A stretch of DNA of 64,000 nucleotides, taken from Sphingobacteriales bacterium. Its GTDB lineage: Bacteria; Bacteroidota; Bacteroidia; Chitinophagales; UBA2359. Shown piece by piece: positions 1-8,828 of the stretch. Location of the stretch: positions 5,017,501 through 5,081,500 of the forward strand of contig CP064999.1 in the NCBI GenBank assembly GCA_016700115.1. The letters are read 5' to 3'. Below the pieces are notes generated by a model, which did no database searches, was not told the origin of the DNA, and worked only from the letters and a program-made list of their open reading frames with translations. The first letter of the stretch is position 1; the number at the start of each line of letters is the position of its first letter. Made by a program: the position numbers and the translations under genes.

Positions 1-1252
1 AAGCATTTAAAGATCAGAAATTGTTTTATGGGCTAGAAACATAATTGGGTTGCAAGAAATTTACCGAAGTTTAGATTTTTTGTGTGATAAAAAGCAGGCA
101 ATTGAGACACAACTGTTTTACCATAAAAAAGGCGTTTATGCTAAGCCCATCGAAGTTGCTTTTTATGATGTAACGAATTATCACTTTGAGACAAACAGAG
201 CAGATGCTTTACGCGAATTTGGGTTTAGCAAAGCTGGAAAGTTTAATGAAGTACAAGTGGTGATGGGCTTATTTATAGATAGCACAGGCAGACCGATAGG
301 CTACGATCTTTTTCGGGTAATACTTTTGATGGTCAGACGATGGTAGATGCGCTGAAAATGTTAGAAAAGCAGTTTAATATAAGAAAAGTCATTGTAGTAG
401 CCGACAAAGGTCTCAACTCGAAAGAAAATTTTAATTTAATACGTCAAGCGGGCTATGACTACATTGTTAGTGCCCGCTTAAAATCGATGCCCCAAAAGTT
501 GGTACAAAAGATTTTGGCAACCAATGATATGGAGACAAAGACTGTGTGCGAGGATACGGGTGAAGTAACATTTAGCTGGAAAGTGTTGGATTACGAAACA
601 ACCTACAGCGATGCCAATACAAAGAAACAAAAATTGCAAGATAAACTCCTAATTACTTGGAGTGCCAAAAGGGCAGCCAAAGACGCAAGAGACAGGGAAA
701 GACAAATACAAAAAGCAAAAGTCAAATTAGACAACGGAGCGGACTTGCAAAACAAAAAAGGGGGCTAACTGATTCCTGAAAATGGCGGAGAGTACCAATA
801 CAAAAGCTGCTGAAATAGACCAAGAACGAATAGATGAAGATGCAAAATGGGATGGTTACTACGGCATACAGTATAGTAAAACGGATATGACGAACGAAGA
901 AGTCTTGGCAAACTACCATCAATTATGGAAAATAGAAGAAAGTTTCCGGGTATTGAAGACCACCCTATCCACTCGACCAATTTTTCATTGGACACCCAAA
1001 AGGATAAAAGGACATTTCATGACCTGTTTTTTAGCATTCATGCTCGAACGGACGGTGGAACTAACCCTAAAGTTTGCAAACATCAACTTAAGTCCATGCA
1101 GTATTAAAGAAGAACTCAATCAAATGCAATTGTCTGAACTAACAATTGATGATAAAAAGTACTTGCTGAAAGGTGCTGACACAGCATTAACCAACAAAAT
1201 CCTTTCGGCATTTCGTATCCCTCCGTTCAAAGACTTAGCTCCAGCGAACTAA
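1..1252 (+). pseudogene. Decayed IS1634-like (IS4 superfamily) DDE transposase, cut by the left edge
   Basis: The reading frame is split into four pieces. Positions 3-43 read AFKDQKLFYGLET, then the frame moves to 50-346, to 340-768, and to 782-1252. Joined, they give a DDE transposase: YDVTNYHFE carries the first Asp, VVADKGLNSKEN the second, and the third piece has the WKIEESFRVLK box with the catalytic Glu. The break near 310 is explained by one missing T in a T-run (expected GYDLFSGNTFDGQ). The break near 768 combines a shift with a TGA at 770-772. The 5' end lies outside the window. Three or more lesions make it inactive. The family call rests on motifs recognised by eye. Confidence 0.8.
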
Positions 1253-1448
1253 ATAACCCGTTTTGTAGTGGCAACTATGCCATTTTGAGGAAACTTAACT
1301 CGCTGATTATCAATGGTTTGTGAAATTTAACTGTCAAAGTCAGGAGAAACCGTGGTGAAAAAAGTATATAAACAGTAAATTTGGATTACAGTAGGAAGCA
1401 AAAAAATATGTATGTGATTATTGATAAGATATGCTTCCTTTAGAAACT

Positions 1449-1507
1449 AAGCCCATTGAGAAAAAATTTTGACCGCCTAAGTTCAAAATTTACTCAGTGG
1501 GCTTTTT
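1449..1507 (+). terminator. Long two-segment hairpin followed by a T-run
   Basis: AAGCCCATTGAG (1449-1460) pairs with CTCAGTGGGCTT (1493-1504). Inside it, AAATTTTGA pairs with TCAAAATTT around a 9-10 nt loop. A short T-run follows. The shape is terminator-like, but the stem (about 22 pairs) is longer than usual and lies about 200 nt past the transposase remnant. It could also be a small palindromic repeat. Confidence 0.5.
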
Positions 1508-1550
1508 ATTGAATATAAATATCCGGCAACCCTATTTTTATGCCGTTATT

Positions 1551-1712
1551 ATGACTGATGAAATTTCAGAAAAAATAAACACTAACGCCATAGACAATTT
1601 TTTATCTTTAACCATTGACCCATTAGGTAGAGCTATACCAAAAAGCAAATTAGTTAAAGATTACAATTATCCGAAAGAAGACGTTTATGATCTAGACTTT
1701 GAAGATTGGTAA
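1551..1712 (+). CDS. Small acidic hypothetical protein
   Basis: I do not recognise this family. From ATG 1551 it encodes about 53 residues, ending in an acidic tail (KEDVYDLDFEDW). An upstream in-frame ATG at 1497 would add 18 residues, but that start lies inside the arm of the long hairpin, so 1551 is preferred. There is no signal peptide or membrane segment. It ends 30 nt before the cyclase gene on the same strand, so the two may be co-transcribed. The middle reads like a soluble protein (LTIDPLGRAIPKSKLVKDY), which supports real coding, but its size leaves doubt. Confidence 0.4.
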   Translation: MTDEISEKINTNAIDNFLSLTIDPLGRAIPKSKLVKDYNYPKEDVYDLDFEDW

Positions 1713-1742
1713 TGAGAATACGAAAAAGCATATCTTTGGCGA

Positions 1743-3779
1743 ATGGGCAGACTTATTTTATTAATATTTTGGGGGTTACCGCTCGCTCTTATTGCACAGA
1801 ATGAAGCAGATATCGATTCTTTGAATAGAATTATTTCAGGTAATTTTCACGACACAATAAAAGTTGATGTATTCCTGACTTTAGCAGGTAAATATGTCAA
1901 TCATTCTCCTGTAAAAGCAATAGTTTATTGTAAAGAAGCGCACGCCCTCTCGGAAAAAATAAATTATGAAAATGGACTTTCCAATTCACTTGGATGGTTA
2001 GCCTTTATCCACGAACAACAAGGGGAAATTCCAAAAGCCCTTTATTATAACTATGAAGCACTGGAACTGATCAAAAAAACGGGCAATAAAATAGGCCAGG
2101 CAATATTGCTCAATAATCTAGCAGCTATTTATAAAGACCAAGGCAACCTTGAAAAATCGCTTGATTTGAACTTGCAGAGTTTGAAGCTTCAAAAAGAAAC
2201 GGGCAACACTCAGGGCATTGCTAATAGCTATAATAATCTTGGATTGCTTTTTCAAGGGCAAGGAAAAATTGAAGAGGCCTTTGCAAATTTTTCAAAAGCT
2301 CTGACCATTTATGAAACACTTCATGATGAGGAAGGAATAGCAACAGCCGTACAGAATATTGGTGCTCTTTACAAAGAGCAAAAAGAATACGATGCAGCCT
2401 TGAACTACACTCGAAAGGCGTTGGCTATCTCTTTAAAAAATAACGATAAATATGGAGCAGGGTATATGCTGAATTCTCTAGGGGGTATATTTGAAGAACT
2501 GGAAAATTCCGATTCTGCACTGTTTTACTACCAAAAAGCGCTTGATTTGCGAATAGAAATAGATGACAAACAAGGGCAAGCTTATTCCCTGAAAAACAAA
2601 GGAAATATTTATGAAAAACTTAATAAGATTGAAGATGCAAAAGCGGCTTATGAAAAAAGTCTGATTTTATTTGAAAATTTGGGGGAGAAGTGGGGTGAAA
2701 CAAAAACCTGCTATAACTATGGTTCTTTGTTAGTTACAGAAAATAATCTGCCCGCTGCCGAAACATATTTAACCCGTTCACTTCAACTTGCCCGTCAACT
2801 CGGCTATCCTGCGGACATACGCAATGCAGCAGACGGCTTGCAAAAACTTTACCGGGCAAAAAAAAATTGGAAACAGGCTGTTGAAATGTATGACCTTTTT
2901 GTTCAGATGCATGATAGTGTTGAAAATGACAATAATCGCAGAATTGCTATCAAAACACAGTTTCGCTATGAGTACGAAAAAAAAGAAGCAACCCTGAAAA
3001 ACGAACAAGAGAAAAAAGATGCCCTTGCCAAGGCAGAGATTACCCGACAAAAATTTTACAGCTATGGTTTTGCAGGAGGCTTTGCCGTGGTATTATTATT
3101 TGCTTTCGTATTTTTTACACAACGCAATAAAATTAAAGAAGGTAAAAAAAGAAGCGATGAATTACTCTTGAATATTTTACCTGAAGAAGTAGCCGAAGAA
3201 TTGAAAATGAAGGGAAGTGCAGATGCAAAACTTATTGAAGAAGTAACCGTAATTTTTTCCGATTTTAAAGACTTTACAGTATTGTCAGAAAAATTGAGTC
3301 CACATGCATTGGTAAAAGACCTGAACGAATGTTTCTCTGCATTTGACCTGATGATGGAAAAATACGGGTTGGAAAAAATAAAAACCACTGGGGACAGCTA
3401 TATGGCAGCAGGCGGATTGCCAACTCCAAACAGTACTCATGCTACTGATGCCATAAAAGTAGCTTTGGAAATGCGCAACTTTATAGCCAAAGGAAAGGAA
3501 AAGAAAGTTGCAGCCGGACTTCCATACTTTGAAATAAGAATCGGTGTCCACACAGGTCCCGTAGTTGCAGGTATTGTTGGCGTAAAAAAATTTCAATACG
3601 ATATTTGGGGCGACACTGTGAACACCGCTGCACGAATGGAACAAAATTCAGTGGCCGGAAAAATCAATATCAGCGGAACAACTTATGAGTTGGTGAAAGA
3701 TAAATTCAAATGTAGTTACAGAGGAAAGATCGAGGCAAAAAACAAAGGCGAGATTGATATGTATTTTATTGAAGATTGA
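1743..3779 (+). CDS. TPR-repeat class III adenylate cyclase, membrane-anchored
   Basis: The protein (678 aa) should make cAMP in the cytoplasm in response to a periplasmic input. Residues 1-19 form a signal peptide ending in ALIAQ. Residues ~40-400 hold tandem TPR units (NNLAAIYKDQGN, NNLGLLFQGQGK, NSLGGIFEELEN and others). A Lys/Glu-rich coiled coil follows, then a membrane helix at ~440-462 and the cyclase domain at ~480-678. Both metal-binding Asp are visible (FSDFKDFT at ~507 and TTGDSY at ~551). The base-specifying Lys (KIKTTGD) and Asp (DIWGDTVNTAARM) predict ATP rather than GTP. The TPRs on the outer side suggest a protein-protein signal input. The start is set by the signal peptide. 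Confidence 0.88.
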   Translation: MGRLILLIFWGLPLALIAQNEADIDSLNRIISGNFHDTIKVDVFLTLAGKYVNHSPVKAIVYCKEAHALSEKINYENGLSNSLGWLAFIHEQQGEIPKALYYNYEALELIKKTGNKIGQAILLNNLAAIYKDQGNLEKSLDLNLQSLKLQKETGNTQGIANSYNNLGLLFQGQGKIEEAFANFSKALTIYETLHDEEGIATAVQNIGALYKEQKEYDAALNYTRKALAISLKNNDKYGAGYMLNSLGGIFEELENSDSALFYYQKALDLRIEIDDKQGQAYSLKNKGNIYEKLNKIEDAKAAYEKSLILFENLGEKWGETKTCYNYGSLLVTENNLPAAETYLTRSLQLARQLGYPADIRNAADGLQKLYRAKKNWKQAVEMYDLFVQMHDSVENDNNRRIAIKTQFRYEYEKKEATLKNEQEKKDALAKAEITRQKFYSYGFAGGFAVVLLFAFVFFTQRNKIKEGKKRSDELLLNILPEEVAEELKMKGSADAKLIEEVTVIFSDFKDFTVLSEKLSPHALVKDLNECFSAFDLMMEKYGLEKIKTTGDSYMAAGGLPTPNSTHATDAIKVALEMRNFIAKGKEKKVAAGLPYFEIRIGVHTGPVVAGIVGVKKFQYDIWGDTVNTAARMEQNSVAGKINISGTTYELVKDKFKCSYRGKIEAKNKGEIDMYFIED

Positions 3780-4096
3780 GCGGCTCTTAATAGGTATCAT
3801 GAATGGCTAACCGGAAAAAAATTTTCAAGATTTCATTTTTAGGTTTTCCTTTGAAAAAAAAGGAAACAAAATTGAGCAAAACTTACAACTTATCTATCTC
3901 AGCAAAAATGTGTATCTTTTAATGTTTTGGCTAAAGCACATTGCAGAGATGACTAAGATTTAATTACTTTAGCTGCGAGTTGAAAAATGTTTTTACATTT
4001 GTAGGGTTCGTGAAACTTTAAATTGGTTTAAAAAAGTTTTTAAGCTGATTTAGATTTGAATGAATATCTGAATTGACAAATCCAACCAACAAATAT
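3780..4096. other. Intergenic region with one promoter-like element
   Basis: AT-rich spacer between two genes on the plus strand. Apart from the -7-like box at 3994-4001 I see no gene, RNA or repeat here. Confidence 0.5.
3994..4001 (+). promoter_or_regulatory. Bacteroidota-type -7 element upstream of the MFS gene
   Basis: TACATTTG fits the TAnnTTTG -7 consensus of Bacteroidota and lies 95 nt before ATG 4097. A clear TTTG -33 box at the right spacing is not present (only CTTTAG near 3967), so this is a moderate call. Confidence 0.35.
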
Positions 4097-5416
4097 ATGG
4101 ACTCTCAACTCGATTCCCGCAAAGCAACTGTTTCCTGGAGTTTGTATGATTGGGCAAATTCTGCATTTGCAACAACCGTCATGGCCGGCTTTTTTCCTAT
4201 TTTTTTCAACGATTACTGGAGCGCCGGCTCTGATTCTGTAACTACTACAGCCCGTTTGGGCATGGCACATTCTTTAGCAGGAATTACAGTAGCGCTCATG
4301 GCTCCTATTTTGGGATCAATTGCCGATCAAGGATCGGTTAAAAAGAAATTTCTGAGCTTTTTCGCTTTTATGGGAATGGTGATGACCGGTAGCCTTTATA
4401 TGGTTCAGCAAGGCAACTGGCAGGTCGCTATTTTTACTTATGTCATGGCAGCTATTGGTTTTACAGGCGGTAACATTTTTTATGACTCCCTGATTACAGC
4501 CGTAGCTTCGCCAAAAAGTATGCACCGCATCTCTGCTATGGGTTTTTCTTTGGGTTATCTGGGAGGTGGTTTATTGTTTGCCTTTAACGTATGGACTGCT
4601 TTAAGTCCCGAAACTTTTGGCTTTACTTCTGCAGCCGATGCAGTTCGGTTTTCTTTTTTAAGTGTTGCGCTTTGGTGGGCTGTTTTTTCACTCCCAATTC
4701 TGTTGTTTGTCAAAGAGCCACAAAGCGAGGGCAGTATTAAACCAGGCCTATCTTTTGTTAAATCAGGTTTTAAACAGTTTTTAGACACATTTCATGAAAT
4801 CCGCAAGTTAAAAGGCATCTTTTTGTTTTTAGCTGCCTATTGGCTTTATATTGACGGAGTTGATACGATCGTCGTTATGGCGGTAAATTATGGACGATCT
4901 ATCGGGTTTGAATCTACTGATTTGATTACGGCATTGTTAATGGTTCAGTTTATCGGCGCACCTGCTGCCCTTGGTTTTGGTTATCTGGGCGACCGGATTG
5001 GTGCCAGAAATGCTATTTTTATAGCTATTGGGGTTTATCTTTTCATCTCCGTTTGGGGTGCATTTATGAAAGAAAAGCACGAATTTTACATACTTGCCGG
5101 AACAATAGGCTTGGTTCAGGGAGGTATTCAGGCATTAAGTCGTTCGTTTTTTGCCCGTATCATTCCGGTTAATAAATCAGCCGAGTTTTTTGGGTTTTAC
5201 AATATGGTGGGCAAGTTTGCAGCCGTAATTGGTCCTGTTTTGATTGGGATGACCGGGGTCGTAGTCAAAGGTTTAGGTGCATCGGCAGATACAGCAACCC
5301 GGATAGGTATAACTTCGATTTCCCTGTTGTTTATTGCAGGTGCTATTTTGTTTTACTTTGTCAACGAGGAAAAAGCCCGGAACGAAGCACAAGACAGATA
5401 TGCTACAAAAGAGTAA
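4097..5416 (+). CDS. MFS transporter, UMF1/Atg22-like family
   Basis: About 439 residues with twelve predicted membrane helices. The conserved opening SWSLYDWANSAFATT and the GYLGDRIGARNAIF loop place it in the UMF1 group of major facilitator transporters (Atg22-like), which sit in the inner membrane. The substrate cannot be read from sequence; amino-acid efflux is known for Atg22, but that is only an analogy. Codon frames extend to a TTG at 4073; ATG 4097 (MDSQLDSRKA) is the more natural start. It stands alone, with a non-coding gap upstream and a convergent gene downstream. Confidence 0.85.
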   Translation: MDSQLDSRKATVSWSLYDWANSAFATTVMAGFFPIFFNDYWSAGSDSVTTTARLGMAHSLAGITVALMAPILGSIADQGSVKKKFLSFFAFMGMVMTGSLYMVQQGNWQVAIFTYVMAAIGFTGGNIFYDSLITAVASPKSMHRISAMGFSLGYLGGGLLFAFNVWTALSPETFGFTSAADAVRFSFLSVALWWAVFSLPILLFVKEPQSEGSIKPGLSFVKSGFKQFLDTFHEIRKLKGIFLFLAAYWLYIDGVDTIVVMAVNYGRSIGFESTDLITALLMVQFIGAPAALGFGYLGDRIGARNAIFIAIGVYLFISVWGAFMKEKHEFYILAGTIGLVQGGIQALSRSFFARIIPVNKSAEFFGFYNMVGKFAAVIGPVLIGMTGVVVKGLGASADTATRIGITSISLLFIAGAILFYFVNEEKARNEAQDRYATKE

Positions 5417-5469
5417 ACTATCCTGCTTAATATTTGGTAAAATTACGATGAGAAGTGTATTCTACCGGA

Positions 5470-6144
5470 TTAATTCCATTGGGAATTTTGGTTCGATGCA
5501 GATCTGAGCGTTTTAGAAGCAAATATAAATATCTGCATCACTATGGCTATAATCATTAGTATTGCTAATTCAAAACGGGTGAGAATGTTGTTGCCGGCTA
5601 TGATTTTTTGTGAATTGTCGTTCAGGTCTTTTCCGATAGCAATTTGAATTCCGGATAGTTTTTGCAATTGCTCTAAAATTTTATTAAACGATTCATCCAA
5701 TCGGGATTTAATCTGCGATGATTCTTCGGAAAAAGTCGTCGCTGCCGAATGTATATACTGCCTTTCTAACTCATTCAGGTCAATTATCTGGGCTTTGAAC
5801 TGGTTAAATATTTCATTTTCCAAAACGGTTAGTTTGGTTTTATCATAAGCCGCAATATAACCACCAATGATGGTATTATATTGAACGGTCAGGGTGTCTA
5901 AACGGCCAAAATTGTTTGAATTGTAACAATTATCTATCGCCATTTTCTTTCGGTACAGGTTGTCCGATATGTGATAAATATAACTTTCGACCAACAACCG
6001 GTCTTCATACACTTCAGAAAATGAAGTTCCTAACTCTTCAACATTGCTGTTGTCCATCCGGTTAATGACAAAAATAACTACAAAAACCAAAGCAAGAAAC
6101 AATGCAAATTTTGTTTGTTGCGATATGTTGTAAGCCCATTTCAT
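5470..6144 (-). CDS. Membrane protein with a chemoreceptor-like four-helix-bundle sensor domain
   Basis: From ATG at 6144 the protein is 224 aa: a helix at ~13-31 (FALFLALVFVVIFVI), about 150 residues of amphipathic helix, and a second helix at ~190-210 (LAILMIIAIVMQIFIFA). This topology matches the 4HB_MCP sensor module of chemoreceptors and histidine kinases. After the second helix only about 14 residues follow: no HAMP, kinase or signalling domain. The frame runs open to 6318, but that extension (basic, no ATG near a hydrophobic start) looks non-coding. It may act as a stand-alone sensor or simply be an undescribed membrane protein. No partner is encoded next to it. Confidence 0.55.
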   Translation of the reverse strand: MKWAYNISQQTKFALFLALVFVVIFVINRMDNSNVEELGTSFSEVYEDRLLVESYIYHISDNLYRKKMAIDNCYNSNNFGRLDTLTVQYNTIIGGYIAAYDKTKLTVLENEIFNQFKAQIIDLNELERQYIHSAATTFSEESSQIKSRLDESFNKILEQLQKLSGIQIAIGKDLNDNSQKIIAGNNILTRFELAILMIIAIVMQIFIFASKTLRSASNQNSQWN

Positions 6145-6362
6145 AGCTGTATAATTTAAAGAGTTCCTAGTAAATGTAACAAAATTGGGCAAATTATGTT
6201 GTCGTTTGAAGTGAAATAGACACTGAGAACCCCAAAAACTCCAAATACTGATGTGCCGATTACTTTGCTTTTTTTTATTATTGTCCTTTAGTTTTACAAA
6301 CATCAAAGGCAACCACACCTAATTAAGTCCCGAAACCGGATTTTTTCTGATTTTATAGCTGC

Positions 6363-7274
6363 TTAACTTTCAACCCAATGCATCAAATTGCGGTCAAGCA
6401 ACTGACTTAACTCTTCAATATCTTTTTTAAAGGCTTGTTGTAATAACTGCTTTGTTTCCGGATTGATAGGCTGTCGTTCGACATATCTGGTATTGACTGA
6501 CCATAGCTTTTTTTGAATCCACGATCTCAATGATTTTGAAGGAAGTAACACTTTAACTAACCTGATAAGTCGTTGGTCTCTTTTTTTAAGAAAATTTCTC
6601 AAAAAGGGGTATTTTATCTTTTTATTTGGATTAATACGTTTTGCATTCACGGTAAATGTATCATCAACACCAAGAAACTGGAGTGTTTGTTTGTAAATCA
6701 AAGCCGCATCTTTTGCAAAATCATCATAAATAATCACCTTTACCTGCTCCCTGCCAAAAACCTCAAAATATCTTTTTAACTGAGGTGTAAATCTAACTAC
6801 TTCTGAATAATACAATCCCTCAACAGGACAACCAATAAGTGGAGGAATTTGCACCCCTTTTCGCCTTGCTCCTTCTGCCATCAGTGCATCTTCAAACACC
6901 GGAATATTTTCATTGCCCTCATAAACCTGTTGACTATGTAAGGAATACAACATCTGAACCGGATTTCTCAACATAATAATTATTTTCGATCCTGGATTAA
7001 ATTGTTTGATTTCTTTGGCTGCATTTTTAGAATACAAGTACCAAACCGATGCTTCTCCACAAATCAAATCCGGTGCAGCATCAGCAAACAAAGACAAGTA
7101 ATATTCTAATTTTGGACGAGGCTCTCGAAAAGTAAAATCACTGCCAAAGAAATATAACTCTTTGTCAGGCAAAAAAATTTGGGGATGCTGCTTTAAGTAC
7201 TCATACATTGCCGTGGTTCCGCATTTAGGCGCACCTGCAATAAAAAAAGAAGGGGTTCTGTTAAAATTATTCAT
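6363..7274 (-). CDS. PAPS-dependent sulfotransferase
   Basis: The protein (303 aa) should move a sulfuryl group from PAPS to an acceptor hydroxyl or amine. The 5'-phosphosulfate loop is FIAGAPKCGTTAMYEYL (residues ~11-27) and the 3'-phosphate region is IIMLRNPVQMLYSLHSQ (~98-114), both typical of heparan-type and bacterial sulfotransferases (PF00685 or PF13469). There is no signal peptide, so it is cytoplasmic. The acceptor is unknown; surface glycan or lipid is plausible in this phylum. It stands alone, with a divergent gene upstream across about 160 nt. Confidence 0.82.
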   Translation of the reverse strand: MNNFNRTPSFFIAGAPKCGTTAMYEYLKQHPQIFLPDKELYFFGSDFTFREPRPKLEYYLSLFADAAPDLICGEASVWYLYSKNAAKEIKQFNPGSKIIIMLRNPVQMLYSLHSQQVYEGNENIPVFEDALMAEGARRKGVQIPPLIGCPVEGLYYSEVVRFTPQLKRYFEVFGREQVKVIIYDDFAKDAALIYKQTLQFLGVDDTFTVNAKRINPNKKIKYPFLRNFLKKRDQRLIRLVKVLLPSKSLRSWIQKKLWSVNTRYVERQPINPETKQLLQQAFKKDIEELSQLLDRNLMHWVES

Positions 7275-7434
7275 GAAGCAAAGTTAAATTTAACATTTTG
7301 CCAAAACCGCAAATTTTAGAACCTAAAACCAAAAATCCTGATTGAATAAACAATTCTCCGGTGAATTTTACTTTATCTTTATCACCAACCTGATTTGTCA
7401 TTTCACTCATTTTCTAATATAAAAAATCTTTTCG

Positions 7435-8550
7435 ATGAACGCTATTTATTATAACCGAGTTGAAAACAAAATTAAATTACTTCCCTTTTCAGAAGCATTT
7501 AGTCTGAGATGCGCTTACGTTTTAAGCAAATATATAACAATTACCGGAAATTCTTATTTATATATTTGCTTTGAAAAAATATTTGAGAACGCGAAATTAG
7601 AATTGAAGTTAAAGGTTTTACAGGGAGAGGCAAAGCATGAAAACGATGAACTTAACTCCCTTTTCTCAAGGATTTCAGAAACAATTAAAATGCACAGGAA
7701 AATAAAACATCCCACCCCTCGGGATATTTTATTTTTAAAAAAAATTGAGAAAACTGTTGACTTATTTTGGAAAGAATACATGGAAGCAAATTTGAAGAAG
7801 TTTGCCAAGTTCGGTTTATCTCAGTTAGAAGTTTTTTTAGCATCCAACGAAATTAAAGTAATGAGTGTTTCAGTTGAAAATCCGGAATCTGATAAAGACG
7901 TATACGTTCCAACCAGTAAAATATTAATGTTGGATTTTGAAGATTTAGAGATGAAACACTTCTTCTTTTTGCCGAGTATTTTTTTTGAAGATGAATATTT
8001 TGGTCAATTTTTACCCGAAGAACTACCTTTATATTACGAACCTGTTTTTTCATTTCCAAATATTATTGGATTTGAAGCGGACGAGTTAAAATCTCTAAAA
8101 TTAAGCTGCTTGAATGAAGCTTTACCCTTTTGGGATAAATTTGGTGTATGGTATGATGCTTGTGGTGAAGAGCAAACTGACAAGTCAAAGCAAATCTTTT
8201 ACGATGAAGTTTTTCCATTGACCAAAAATTTAAACGAAAAACTGAATGATAGTTCTTTTTTTAAACGCCATTATCATAATTCGCCAATAGAAATTAAATA
8301 CGAGGTTGTAATGGGCGAAATACCACTTCAAACTATTTGGGCTTTTTACGACAAACTGGGAATAATTCCGGATGAAACTAAAGAAGAGTTGAATACATTC
8401 AGAAATAATGACCTTTACAAAAACAAACGCATCCCATTTATTGCCAACTTAGTGGACATAACAAATATACTTCAAGTAGATAAAATATCTGAAGAAATTG
8501 AAAATGAATCTATTGTTCCGCCCTCACGCAAAACTTTAAACATAGATTGA
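7435..8550 (+). CDS. Hypothetical protein, 371 aa
   Basis: Not recognised. The product is a soluble, acidic protein without signal peptide, membrane helix or metal-binding motif that I can see. The N-terminal 60 residues carry a run of aromatic and hydrophobic residues (ITGNSYLYICFEKIF), the middle is Phe- and Glu-rich (FFLPSIFFEDEYFGQFLPEELPL is interrupted only by acidic positions), and the tail is basic and polar. Codon use resembles its neighbours. It lies alone between a divergent sulfotransferase and the NYN gene, with 278 nt before the latter. Confidence 0.6.
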   Translation: MNAIYYNRVENKIKLLPFSEAFSLRCAYVLSKYITITGNSYLYICFEKIFENAKLELKLKVLQGEAKHENDELNSLFSRISETIKMHRKIKHPTPRDILFLKKIEKTVDLFWKEYMEANLKKFAKFGLSQLEVFLASNEIKVMSVSVENPESDKDVYVPTSKILMLDFEDLEMKHFFFLPSIFFEDEYFGQFLPEELPLYYEPVFSFPNIIGFEADELKSLKLSCLNEALPFWDKFGVWYDACGEEQTDKSKQIFYDEVFPLTKNLNEKLNDSSFFKRHYHNSPIEIKYEVVMGEIPLQTIWAFYDKLGIIPDETKEELNTFRNNDLYKNKRIPFIANLVDITNILQVDKISEEIENESIVPPSRKTLNID

Positions 8551-8828
8551 ATCTGTTTTTGTTTTTCAATTACACGTATTTAAGACTTTTTAGTGATACA
8601 ATCCTATCAAAAAATTGAAAATTGCTAACTTGCAACTTGGTTTAAAAACAACTTTTTATACTTTAGGCAGAATGTTGGTCTAACAACAAATCAACGCAAT
8701 TATTCAATTTAACTGTACCATTAAATTTGATACAAGCAATTCGACCAAATCAAAGCATAAAAAAAAATGCTGTATTGACTTCTTAAACTAAGTCTGCACA
8801 ATTTTAATGGATTATAAAATCAAACCAT

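Noticed and set aside
3062..3644. Minus-strand frames inside the cyclase gene
   Set aside because: Shadows of the real gene, with no family signature.
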